Below, in pieces: positions 1 to 8,035 of a DNA stretch of 64,000 nt. The notes beneath the pieces are model-generated. The model searched no databases, was not told where the DNA came from, and was given only the letters and a program-made list of their open reading frames with translations. A program made the translations under genes and the position numbers. The number at the start of each line of letters is the position of its first letter. The stretch's first letter is position 1. Location of the stretch: contig NZ_LT669940.1 of the NCBI RefSeq assembly GCF_900128505.1, positions 1,026,883 through 1,090,882 on the forward strand. The letters run 5' to 3'. Source of the stretch: Parabacteroides timonensis. GTDB taxonomy: Bacteria; Bacteroidota; Bacteroidia; Bacteroidales; Tannerellaceae.

Positions 1-2829
1 AAAGGCGAGGCGCTGGAGCTTCGTCCGGTAGCTGATGCTGTGCAGAGTCTGCAGGGAATGGTGCCGGGGTTGCTGGTTAGCAATTCCAGTGGCGGCCGTC
101 CCGGAGGTACCGGTACTTTGACATTGCGTGGACAAGGAAACCTTGACAATAATGCTGCACCTTATATCCTGGTGGACGGTGTGGAAATGAGTCTTTCGGA
201 TGTAAACCCCAGCGATATTGAAAACATATCGGTATTGAAGGATGCGGCGGCCTGTGCTATCTACGGTGCGCGTGCAGCTTACGGTGTGATCCTGGTGACT
301 ACCAAGAAAGGGGAAGAAGGTAAAATGCGTATCAATTACCAGGGAACGGTAGGTTGGAGTTCGCCGACTGTATTACCAGATATGGTTAATTCGTACGACT
401 TTGCTCAATACTGGAATGCAGGTGTTACAAATGCCGGTTCACCGCGTTTGTACAGTGACGAGAAACTAGGTCTGCTGCAACAGTATATTAATGATCCGAG
501 CAGCGTAAATCCGTGGTTCGAACTACCTGCTAATGCCAATATGAACCCGGCTTTCGAAAACTCGGAGTCAGGAGTAGGTAATGTGAACTATTTTGATCTG
601 CATTATAAGAACTGGGCTTTCAAGCAGAATCATAACATCAGCCTGAGCGGTGGCGGTAAAGCGGCACAATATTATATCTCAGGAGGATATTATTCGGAAG
701 ACGGTATCCTTCGTTATGCCGACATGGATTATAAACGTTATAATTTTGCGGCTAATATCACTTCACAGCTGACCAGCTGGATGAAGTTGAAGGTGAATTC
801 CAAATTCATGCACTCCGACCAGAATACCCCGTTCGGTGACGGTGGTATCAGCGAAGGTTTCTATCATTCGCTGGCACGTTTCCGTCCGACGGTTTCGCCG
901 ATCGACCCGAACGGAAACTTTACGGAGCTGACAATGATCCCGTACCTGCAGAGTGGTACTTATACGAATACACAGCGTGATAATATGAACCTTACCGCCG
1001 GTCTGGAAATCCAGCCGATGAAGAACTGGTTTATCTTCTTCGACTATACGTATAAAATGGGTAACAAGGAATATGAAGCCCTGAACGTCAGCCCGCTTAT
1101 TTATGGAGCCGACGGTGTGAGCACTTCTAAAGGGGTACGCTCGGAGTTAGGTATGTCGCCTGATGGTAAATTTACCCGCAGCTATGACCGCTCACGTTAT
1201 CAGTCGATCAATTTGTACACAAATTACCTTTTCAGCATTGCTGAAAAGCATAACTTTACTGTAATGGCTGGTTTCCAGGAAGAAGACTATGACTACAGCC
1301 TGATGAAGAACTCCATTACAGGATTATATTCAACCAGCAACCCGAACGTGGGAATGGGAACAGGCGACAAGACCGTTGTCGATACCCGTAACGGCTGGGC
1401 TACCCGTGGTTTCTTCGGACGTATCAATTATGATTACGATGGTCGTTACCTGGTTGAAGTGAACGGTCGTTACGACGGTTCTTCCCGCTTCGCTTCCGGC
1501 AACCGCTGGGGATTTTTCCCTTCCGTATCGCTGGGATGGAATATCACGCGTGAAGAGTTTATGAGCTCTGTGACAGATGTGTTGTCTAACCTGAAGCTAC
1601 GTGGTTCTTATGGTTTGCTGGGTAATCAGGCAGGTGCCGCCCTCTATACTTTTGCGGCAACCATGTCTTTGAACAACGGTTTAGGTAATTATATCTTCTC
1701 CGACGGACGCCATATCTTTACAAAAGCACCGGGTGTAGTAAATCCGAATACAACCTGGGAGAAAGTGGAAAGTAAGAATATCGGTATTGATTTCGGTTTC
1801 TTAGGAAACTCTTTGACCGGTACGTTCGACATTTTCCAGCGCGATACGAAAGATATGTTAGGCCCTGGTGTCGACTTCCCTGATTTCTTCGGAGCCGATG
1901 CTCCTAAAACAAATAATGCACGTATGCGTAACCGGGGGTGGGAGTTGGCTTTGAATTATCGCGGACAAATCAACGGTGATATTCAATATACGATCGGCGG
2001 TTCAATCTCCGATGCCACTTCAGAAGTGACCGAATATGCCAACCCGACCGGAACGAACCCGAATGACAATTGGTATACAGGGAAGAAAGTGGGTGAAATC
2101 TGGGGTTATCGTGCCGACGGTCTGATACAGACACAGGAAGAAGCCGACGCTTATAATGAGAAATATGATATGTCGTTTATCAGCGGACGTCCCTGGACAC
2201 CGGGCGATGTGAAGTATCGCGACCTGAATGGCGACAATAAAGTTAACAAAGGAACCAACACATTGGATGATATGGGCGATATGACGGTGATCGGTAATAC
2301 GACCCCGCGTTATCAATATACAGTGAACGGTTCTATCAGTTGGAAGGGCATAAGCCTGAGCATGATGTTCCAGGGCGTAGGCAAACGTGACTGGAATCCG
2401 GGAACAGGTGCTTATTTCTGGGGAAGCGGTCCGTATGCACAGGTGACTGTGTTCAAGGAACATCTGGATTACTGGAGTGAATCGAATCCGGGTGCTTACT
2501 ATCCGAAACCCTATATCCATACGGCAGGTGGCGTTGTACCGTTCCGTGATAAAACGATGACGACCAGCGACCGGTATATTCAGAGCGGTGCGTATTGCCG
2601 TCTGAAAAACCTGACAGTAAGCTATGACCTTCCTGCAATCTGGACGAACAAAGTCGGTTTGCAGAAGGCACAGGTATTCTTCTCCGGTGAGAACTTATTG
2701 ACTTTTACAAAGTTGAAAGGTATGTATGACCCGGAAGCGATCTATACAAAGAATGATTATACCAGTGAAGGTGGTAAGAACTATCCGATGAACCGGGTGA
2801 TATCTGTGGGTTTAGTTGTTAACTTATAA
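1..2829 (+). CDS. SusC/RagA-family TonB-dependent outer-membrane transporter, 5'-truncated by window edge
   Basis: The open frame runs in from base 1 (K-G-E-A-L-E-L-R-P-V), so the gene begins upstream of the window; signal peptide, carboxypeptidase-regulatory domain and TonB box are missing here. What is visible is the plug domain, with the SusC hallmark LKDAAACAIYGARAA near residue 80 (counted from base 1) and VTTKKGEEGK just after it, followed by a long beta-barrel ending in VISVGLVVNL, a typical barrel C terminus. SusC proteins import oligosaccharides across the outer membrane using TonB energy, with SusD as surface lid. The susD gene follows after 12 bp and a sulfatase after that, so the substrate is probably a sulfated glycan; that is inference from neighbours. 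The first in-frame start-like codon inside the window (GTG at 40) is not the real start, because conserved plug sequence precedes it. Confidence 0.95.
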   Translation, partial: KGEALELRPVADAVQSLQGMVPGLLVSNSSGGRPGGTGTLTLRGQGNLDNNAAPYILVDGVEMSLSDVNPSDIENISVLKDAAACAIYGARAAYGVILVTTKKGEEGKMRINYQGTVGWSSPTVLPDMVNSYDFAQYWNAGVTNAGSPRLYSDEKLGLLQQYINDPSSVNPWFELPANANMNPAFENSESGVGNVNYFDLHYKNWAFKQNHNISLSGGGKAAQYYISGGYYSEDGILRYADMDYKRYNFAANITSQLTSWMKLKVNSKFMHSDQNTPFGDGGISEGFYHSLARFRPTVSPIDPNGNFTELTMIPYLQSGTYTNTQRDNMNLTAGLEIQPMKNWFIFFDYTYKMGNKEYEALNVSPLIYGADGVSTSKGVRSELGMSPDGKFTRSYDRSRYQSINLYTNYLFSIAEKHNFTVMAGFQEEDYDYSLMKNSITGLYSTSNPNVGMGTGDKTVVDTRNGWATRGFFGRINYDYDGRYLVEVNGRYDGSSRFASGNRWGFFPSVSLGWNITREEFMSSVTDVLSNLKLRGSYGLLGNQAGAALYTFAATMSLNNGLGNYIFSDGRHIFTKAPGVVNPNTTWEKVESKNIGIDFGFLGNSLTGTFDIFQRDTKDMLGPGVDFPDFFGADAPKTNNARMRNRGWELALNYRGQINGDIQYTIGGSISDATSEVTEYANPTGTNPNDNWYTGKKVGEIWGYRADGLIQTQEEADAYNEKYDMSFISGRPWTPGDVKYRDLNGDNKVNKGTNTLDDMGDMTVIGNTTPRYQYTVNGSISWKGISLSMMFQGVGKRDWNPGTGAYFWGSGPYAQVTVFKEHLDYWSESNPGAYYPKPYIHTAGGVVPFRDKTMTTSDRYIQSGAYCRLKNLTVSYDLPAIWTNKVGLQKAQVFFSGENLLTFTKLKGMYDPEAIYTKNDYTSEGGKNYPMNRVISVGLVVNL

Positions 2830-2841
2830 TTTAGAGATCTT

Positions 2842-4674
2842 ATGAAAAAAAGAAATATATTTTTAGGCTTGATCCTGGCTTTCAGCCTTACATCTTGCTT
2901 TGATTTAGATAAAATGCCGGAAGGTGTGCTTTCTACTGCACAGCCTTTCAACAGTACCGGCGAAATGAGAAACTACCTGGATCAGTTCTACCAGACAGGT
3001 GCAGCTTATGGTAGCGGCCTGCGTGCGCAGGATTTCGGTGCCGGTGGAGGTGGAAATATTGCCGGGTATGATACACACAGTGATAATATGTCGTCCAGCT
3101 CGGTAAGTTCCCGTCTGGCCGGGGAGACCACATTGAGCGGAGCTTCCAAGTTGTCGAACTATACAGGTATCCGTAATCTGAACTTTTTACTTAATAACTT
3201 AGGTAACTGCGCAGAAGAGGGAACTTCGGAGTATAACCAGTATGTAGGTGAAGCCTACTATTTCCGTGCCTGGTATTATTATCAGATGTTTGTGAATTAT
3301 GGTCCCCTGACATGGGTCAGCACGCCGCTCGATCCGGACGAAGGTGCCATGCAACTTCCCCGCGACAGTCGTACGGTCGTAGCCGACAGTATCCTGGCGG
3401 ATCTGGATAAGGCGATCTTTTATCTGAACGAACAGAATAACAGTGGTTCGATGCGTGTGCACAGAGACGTAGCCCGTGCCCTGAAGAGCGAAGTCGCCTT
3501 GTTTGAAGGAACCTGGGAGAAATATCACAAAGCAAAGGGGGATAAGTTTTATGATCCTTCGGTAACGGACGAAAAGATAAAGAGTTATTTCACACAAGCC
3601 ATAGCTGCTGCCAAAGAGGTGATGGATCGTGGTGTATGGAAGATTTATACAACCGGAAATACGACGAACGATTACCGTCAGATGTTCCAGACAACAGATT
3701 TATCCGGTAACCCGGAAGTCCTCTGGTTTAAGATGTATGACGGCGACCAGATCGGAAACAACGTGAACCGTTACCTGAACCAGGGTGGCGGAGGCGTCGG
3801 CGTGACAGCTTCATTGGTAGACGATTACCTGACTATCGACGGAAAGCCTTTTGTGGGTAATGCACTGATAGAAGCCAAGAAGGTATTCGGAAACGAACTA
3901 TTGCCAACCGTTCGCGACCCGCGTCTGGTACAAACCATTTGTGCACCGGGACAGCAACTTCGTCCGGACGATGCACCTCCATATTACGTGGTTCCGCCGC
4001 TGATCGGTTCCTCTGCCTATAACCAGAACATGACCGGTTATTCTTTATTGAAGCATGTGCAGATCGATTATACCGGTAGTCTGGATGCAGAATTTAAGGG
4101 GGCAACACCTGCTATTCAGTTCCGTTATGCCGATATCCTGTTAAATTACGCAGAAGCGATGGCTGAATTGGATGGAGCTGCCAATTCTCAAAATATTATC
4201 GTAGCTTTGCAACCGTTGCGTGACCGTGTTGGTATGCCTGCCGTTGACTTTGATCGGGAATATAATCAGGAATCCGATTATCCTTTCCGTCATTTGAATA
4301 AATATATTCAGGCTGTGCGCCGTGAACGCCGTATTGAAAAAGCTTGTGAAGGCCGTCGTCTGGAAGATATCCTGCGTTGGGCTGCTGCCGATGAACTGAT
4401 TGTCGGTAAGTGGGCGAAAGGTGCTCTTTTTGTAGGAAGCAACTTGCAGAATCATCCGGAGTTTGATGGTAAGCTGGTGTATGACCAGCCTTCCGGAAAT
4501 AATCTTTATCTGACAGGAAAGCCGGGTGATGCTTTACGTTATGTAGTGCCCAGCAATCCGGCCGGTTACGAGCAAGGATGGAAGTTTAATGTCGGTCGCG
4601 ACTATCTGTTACCTATTCAACCTCGTATGCTGTCGCTGACAGGAGGTAAATGGGAACAGAACCCAGGGTGGTAA
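2842..4674 (+). CDS. SusD/RagB-family glycan-binding surface lipoprotein
   Basis: 610 residues with an N-terminal lipoprotein signal ending at a lipobox cysteine (LTSC, Cys19), then the mostly helical SusD/RagB fold. Recognisable stretches include YYFRAWYYYQM near residue 140, the region RYADILLNYAEAMAELDG, and the C-terminal RRERRIEKACEGRRLEDILRW, all typical of the family. SusD proteins sit on the cell surface over the SusC barrel and capture glycan. The gene starts 12 bp after the SusC stop, in the usual susC-susD order, and the sulfatase follows 23 bp downstream, so the three are probably one transcript. Glycan specificity cannot be read from the sequence. Confidence 0.95.
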   Translation: MKKRNIFLGLILAFSLTSCFDLDKMPEGVLSTAQPFNSTGEMRNYLDQFYQTGAAYGSGLRAQDFGAGGGGNIAGYDTHSDNMSSSSVSSRLAGETTLSGASKLSNYTGIRNLNFLLNNLGNCAEEGTSEYNQYVGEAYYFRAWYYYQMFVNYGPLTWVSTPLDPDEGAMQLPRDSRTVVADSILADLDKAIFYLNEQNNSGSMRVHRDVARALKSEVALFEGTWEKYHKAKGDKFYDPSVTDEKIKSYFTQAIAAAKEVMDRGVWKIYTTGNTTNDYRQMFQTTDLSGNPEVLWFKMYDGDQIGNNVNRYLNQGGGGVGVTASLVDDYLTIDGKPFVGNALIEAKKVFGNELLPTVRDPRLVQTICAPGQQLRPDDAPPYYVVPPLIGSSAYNQNMTGYSLLKHVQIDYTGSLDAEFKGATPAIQFRYADILLNYAEAMAELDGAANSQNIIVALQPLRDRVGMPAVDFDREYNQESDYPFRHLNKYIQAVRRERRIEKACEGRRLEDILRWAAADELIVGKWAKGALFVGSNLQNHPEFDGKLVYDQPSGNNLYLTGKPGDALRYVVPSNPAGYEQGWKFNVGRDYLLPIQPRMLSLTGGKWEQNPGW

Positions 4675-4697
4675 ACTCATTTATATAAGCAAGATAT

Positions 4698-6272
4698 ATG
4701 AAAAACGTTAGATCTACAGTATTATTTTCTTTAACAGGAGCAGCGATGTTGGCATCGCTGCCCTCCTGCAAGGAGAAAGAGGAGAACAAAAAGCCGATGA
4801 ACATCCTCTACATCATGTGTGATGACCATTCGTACCAAACGATTAGTGCGTACGATAACCGGTTCATCGAGACACCTAATATTGACCGTATCGCCAAAGA
4901 AGGGGTCCGTTTTACCAACAGCTTTGTTGCCAACTCGTTAAGCGGCCCGAGCCGTGCTTGTTTGCTGACCGGTAAGCATAGCCATAAAAATGGTTTTACC
5001 GACAACACACATACTTTCGACGGTGCACAGCAGACGTTCCCTAAACTGTTGAAACAAGCAGGTTACCAGACTGCTGTCGTAGGTAAATGGCACCTTACTT
5101 CCGATCCGACCGGATTTGACTATTGGAATATCCTGACCGGACAGGGAGACTATTACAATCCGTATTTCATCGACAACGGTGAGAAGAAACAAATTGAAGG
5201 ATACGCCACCAATATAACGACCGATCTGGCGATCGACTGGCTGGATCAAAAGAGGGATAAGGAGAAACCGTTCTGCCTGCTCCTGCATCACAAGGCTCCG
5301 CACCGTACCTGGATGCCCGATACTTGCGATCTGGAGTTGTATAAGGACGTTGTTTTCCCTATTCCGGAAACATTCTATGACAAGTATGAAGGCAGAATCG
5401 CTGCTTCCCAACAGGAAATGAGCATCATCAAGGATATGGACCTTGTCTATGACTTGAAGCTGGCCGACAAAGAGAATGAGATCCATTCTAATCCGGGACT
5501 GGAAAAGGCCGGCCGTGCAATGTACAACAAGCTTAATGCTGAACAAAAGGCTGCCTGGGATAAACATTACGATCCTATCATCAAGGAGTTCAAGGAAAAG
5601 AAACTTTCCGGTAAAGCGTTGGCAGAGTGGAAATACCAGCAGTATATGCTCGACTATATCCGTGTGATCCATTCTGTAGATCGCAATGTGGGCCGCGTAC
5701 TGGATTACCTGGAAAAGAACGACATGCTGGATAATACGATCATTGTTTATACTTCAGATCAGGGCTTCTATATGGGTGAACATGGCTGGTTCGACAAACG
5801 TTTCATGTATGAAGAATCTTTCCGTACACCGATGCTGGTTCGCTATCCGGGTGGAATAAAGGGTGATATACCTGAAATGGTTCAGAATATCGACCATGCT
5901 GCTACTTTCCTGGAACTGGCCGGTGCTCCGATACCGGAAGACATTCAGGGCGATTCTTATCTGCCGTTGCTGAAAGGCGAACATCCGAAAGACTGGCGTA
6001 CCTCTTTGTATTACCATTATTATGAATTCCCTGCGGAACATATGGTGAAACGTCATTACGGAGTACGTACGGATCGTTATAAGTTAATGCATTTCTACGA
6101 CGATATCGATGTATGGGAATTGTATGATCTGCAAAACGACCCGATGGAGATGAATAACCTCTATAACAAACCGGGTACGGAAGAAGTAACCAAGCAGTTG
6201 ATGGACGAACTTCACAAGCTGCAGAAACAGTACGACGACCCGATCGAATCGGAACTGGCAAAGAAGAGCTGA
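4698..6272 (+). CDS. S1-family sulfatase, Ser-type, lipoprotein
   Basis: 524 residues with a lipoprotein signal (lipobox LPSC, Cys24). The N-terminal metal-binding region MCDDHSYQTISAYDN and the sulfatase signature SGPSRACLLTG are present; the residue converted to formylglycine is Ser82 (S-x-P-S-R) instead of Cys. Further S1 elements are VGKWHLTSD, HHKAPHRTWMP and TSDQGFYMGEHGWFDKR. Ser-type sulfatases are matured by the radical-SAM enzyme anSME, not by the oxygen-dependent formylglycine-generating enzyme, as expected for an anaerobe. The protein should hydrolyse sulfate esters on a glycan delivered to the surface or periplasm by the preceding SusCD pair. It ends shortly before a strong terminator. 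The overall layout recalls GlcNAc-6-sulfatase-like S1 enzymes, but I cannot assign the subfamily or sugar. Confidence 0.93.
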   Translation: MKNVRSTVLFSLTGAAMLASLPSCKEKEENKKPMNILYIMCDDHSYQTISAYDNRFIETPNIDRIAKEGVRFTNSFVANSLSGPSRACLLTGKHSHKNGFTDNTHTFDGAQQTFPKLLKQAGYQTAVVGKWHLTSDPTGFDYWNILTGQGDYYNPYFIDNGEKKQIEGYATNITTDLAIDWLDQKRDKEKPFCLLLHHKAPHRTWMPDTCDLELYKDVVFPIPETFYDKYEGRIAASQQEMSIIKDMDLVYDLKLADKENEIHSNPGLEKAGRAMYNKLNAEQKAAWDKHYDPIIKEFKEKKLSGKALAEWKYQQYMLDYIRVIHSVDRNVGRVLDYLEKNDMLDNTIIVYTSDQGFYMGEHGWFDKRFMYEESFRTPMLVRYPGGIKGDIPEMVQNIDHAATFLELAGAPIPEDIQGDSYLPLLKGEHPKDWRTSLYYHYYEFPAEHMVKRHYGVRTDRYKLMHFYDDIDVWELYDLQNDPMEMNNLYNKPGTEEVTKQLMDELHKLQKQYDDPIESELAKKS

Positions 6273-6296
6273 TTTTATAACTGTAAAATAAATGTG

Positions 6297-6328
6297 AGAG
6301 GATGTCCTTGGTTGGGCATCCTCTTTTT
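6297..6328 (+). terminator. Rho-independent terminator after the sulfatase gene
   Basis: Stem AGAGGATG / CATCCTCT with a 12-nt loop followed by TTTTTG, 25 bp after the sulfatase stop codon. It closes the SusC-SusD-sulfatase transcript. Confidence 0.85.
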
Positions 6329-6357
6329 GTTTTCTTATCTATTATCGGATTAAATAC

Positions 6358-6390
6358 AAAAAAAGAGGCTCACTTTATCAGTGAACCTCT
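6358..6390 (-). terminator. Rho-independent terminator of the tRNA-Ala gene
   Basis: An 11-bp stem with one mismatch (6364-6374 with 6380-6390) and a 5-nt loop; read on the minus strand it is followed by a run of seven T. It lies 18 bp beyond the 3' end of the minus-strand tRNA. Confidence 0.75.
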
Positions 6391-6407
6391 GCATGTGTGC
6401 TTTTCCG

Positions 6408-6481
6408 TGGAGCATATCGGACTCGAACCGATCACCTTCAGACTGCCAGTCTGACGCTCTAGCCAGATGAGCTAATGCCCC
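6408..6481 (-). tRNA. tRNA-Ala (anticodon GGC)
   Basis: The minus strand folds into a full cloverleaf: acceptor GGGGCAT/ATGCTCC, D-stem GCTC/GAGC, anticodon stem TCAGA/TCTGA around loop CTGGCAG (anticodon GGC, reading GCC), and T-arm ATCGG-TTCGAGT-CCGAT. The acceptor contains a G3-U70 wobble pair, the identity element of alanine tRNAs, which supports the anticodon call. The discriminator base is A and the CCA end is not encoded, so it must be added by a CCA-adding enzyme; one candidate lies at 31554-32984. Confidence 0.96.
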
Positions 6482-6499
6482 GGGTTTGGTTTTCGAGTG

Positions 6500-6507
6500 C
6501 AAATATA
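6500..6507 (-). promoter_or_regulatory. Probable -7 element of the tRNA-Ala promoter
   Basis: Minus-strand TATATTTG matches the Bacteroidetes -7 consensus TAnnTTTG and lies 18 bp before the tRNA 5' end. No clear TTG was found at the -33 position. Confidence 0.45.
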
Positions 6508-6529
6508 GAGGTTTTCCTGATATATTCGC

Positions 6530-6537
6530 TATCTTTG
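6530..6537 (+). promoter_or_regulatory. Probable -7 element for the DUF4286-ruvC operon
   Basis: TATCTTTG matches TAnnTTTG exactly and lies 25 bp before the chosen start codon of the DUF4286 gene, divergent from the tRNA promoter. The -33 TTG is not obvious. Confidence 0.45.
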
Positions 6538-6562
6538 TGTAAGAAATTTGGAGAAAAAGAAT

Positions 6563-6880
6563 ATGATCGTTTATAATACAACATTCAATATAGAGAATGA
6601 TATCCTTACCGAGTGCATAGAATATCTGAAAAAGAGTTATATACCTCGTGCTGCAGCCAGCGGATTTTTAAGAACACCTTACTTACGCCGTATCTTACAG
6701 GATGAGACTGAGGATGCGAGCAGTTACTCGGTGCAGTTCCATGTAAAGAATCCGGAGACACTGGAATACTGGATGCAATCGGAAGGCCGTGCCCTGCAAC
6801 AGGAGTTGATTACACGTTTCGGAACCAAGATCGTTGGGTTCAGTACCTTACTGGAAGAAATAGACTGGGAGAATGATTAA
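6563..6880 (+). CDS. DUF4286-family small protein
   Basis: A 105-residue protein beginning MIVYNTTFNIENDI. I chose the ATG at 6563 over an upstream in-frame TTG at 6548 because conserved-looking sequence begins here and a GGAG sits 9 bp ahead. It resembles the DUF4286 family of Bacteroidetes, small alpha/beta proteins (ferredoxin-like or dimeric alpha-beta barrel type) of unknown function. No signal peptide or membrane segment is visible, so it is cytoplasmic. Its last 8 bp overlap the start of ruvC, which suggests translational coupling, but no role in recombination has been established. Confidence 0.8.
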   Translation: MIVYNTTFNIENDILTECIEYLKKSYIPRAAASGFLRTPYLRRILQDETEDASSYSVQFHVKNPETLEYWMQSEGRALQQELITRFGTKIVGFSTLLEEIDWEND

Positions 6881-7433
6881 AGACCGTGTTATATTAGGTA
6901 TAGACCCCGGAACGATCGTGATGGGATACGGTGTCCTGAAGATCGAAGGGAATAAACCTAAACTTGAGGCTATGGGCGTACTGCAACTGAACAAGTACGA
7001 AGATCATTACCTGCGCTTAAAGAAGATATTCGAACGTGTACTGGCGCTTATCGACCAATATCATCCTGACGAATTGGCAATCGAGGCGCCGTTCTTCGGA
7101 AAGAATGTGCAGAGTATGCTGAAGCTGGGAAGAGCCCAAGGCGTTGCCATGGCGGCTGCTTTGGAACGGGAAATCCCGATCTTCGAATACGCACCGTTGA
7201 AGATCAAAATGTCTATTACCGGTAACGGGAATGCAGCGAAAGAACAGGTGGCAGGAATGCTACAACGTTTCCTGCATATTCCCGAAGAGTCGATGTTACC
7301 CCAATTGGATGCGACCGACGGATTGGCAGCCGCTGTATGTCATTATTTCCAGACAAATAATCCTATCTCGGAGAAGAAGTATACCGGCTGGAAAGACTTT
7401 ATGGCAAAGAATCCCGGTAAGGTGAGGAAATAA
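6873..7433 (+). CDS. ruvC: Holliday junction resolvase RuvC
   Basis: 186 residues, close to the usual 170-190. RuvC cleaves four-way DNA junctions during recombinational repair, working with the RuvAB branch-migration motor. The RNase-H-fold active-site acids are all present: Asp11 (LGIDPGT), Glu71 (AIEAPFFGKN), and the C-terminal pair Asp146/Asp149 (LDATDGLAAAVCH). The motif IKMSITGNGNAAKEQV is the conserved segment before the last catalytic helix. It overlaps the DUF4286 gene by 8 bp and is followed directly by a terminator shared with the convergent ferritin gene. Confidence 0.97.
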   Translation: MIKDRVILGIDPGTIVMGYGVLKIEGNKPKLEAMGVLQLNKYEDHYLRLKKIFERVLALIDQYHPDELAIEAPFFGKNVQSMLKLGRAQGVAMAAALEREIPIFEYAPLKIKMSITGNGNAAKEQVAGMLQRFLHIPEESMLPQLDATDGLAAAVCHYFQTNNPISEKKYTGWKDFMAKNPGKVRK

Positions 7434-7435
7434 AA

Positions 7436-7475
7436 AAACTCCGGTCCCTGTTAAACCAAGGATCGGAGTTTCTTT
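7436..7475. terminator. Bidirectional terminator between ruvC and ftnA
   Basis: AAACTCCGGTCC pairs with GGATCGGAGTTT (12 bp with G-T wobble). An A-run precedes it and TTTCTTTATT follows, so it can stop transcription from both convergent genes. Confidence 0.8.
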
Positions 7476-7489
7476 ATTATGGAAAGAAA

Positions 7490-7972
7490 TTATCTTTTGC
7501 CAAGCTTATGATCCAAAAGAATTGCATGATGTTCTCCATACATTTTCAGTTGGTCTACAATTGCCTTTGCCGATGATTCTTCTTCTACCTGTTCGCGAAC
7601 GAAACCATATAAGAAGTCTTTGGCAGCATGATCGTTGTCGGCTTCGGCGATGTCAACCATCTTGTCGATCAACTCTGATACATGCACTTCGTGTTTGTAG
7701 ACATGTTCGAATACTTCCAACGGAGTACCCCATGCAGTCGGAACGACATTAATCTGATTTATAGTGATGTCACCCCCGCGGTCGATAGCGAAATCGATCA
7801 TCTTGTGGGCATGTTCCATTTCTTCTTCTGCCTGTTTTCTCATCCAGTGCGCACAGCCGTTCAAGCCTGCTTTCTGGAAATAGATTGACATTGACAGGTA
7901 CAGGTTTGAAGACCACATTTCTGCTTCTACCTGTTCATTGAAAGCTTTTGATAAGTTCCTACTTAAGATCAT
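7490..7972 (-). CDS. ftnA: Ferritin (FtnA-type iron storage protein)
   Basis: 160 residues forming a four-helix-bundle ferritin, expected to assemble into a 24-subunit cage that oxidises and stores iron. The ferroxidase ligands align with E. coli FtnA: Glu18, Glu51, His54 (AEEEMEHAHKM), Glu95 (YKHE), Gln128 and Glu131 (REQVEEE). The gene is monocistronic, convergent with ruvC, and lies 63 bp upstream (in map terms) of the gdhA stop. No heme-binding Met typical of bacterioferritin context was seen, so FtnA is preferred over Bfr. In anaerobic gut Bacteroidales, ferritin is typically tied to oxidative stress tolerance; no operator for that was identified here. Confidence 0.95.
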   Translation of the reverse strand: MILSRNLSKAFNEQVEAEMWSSNLYLSMSIYFQKAGLNGCAHWMRKQAEEEMEHAHKMIDFAIDRGGDITINQINVVPTAWGTPLEVFEHVYKHEVHVSELIDKMVDIAEADNDHAAKDFLYGFVREQVEEESSAKAIVDQLKMYGEHHAILLDHKLGKR

Positions 7973-8035
7973 AATGTTTACTTTTATTGAGTTGTATTTG
8001 TATAAAAGTAATCACAAAAAGTGTGCCATACTTTA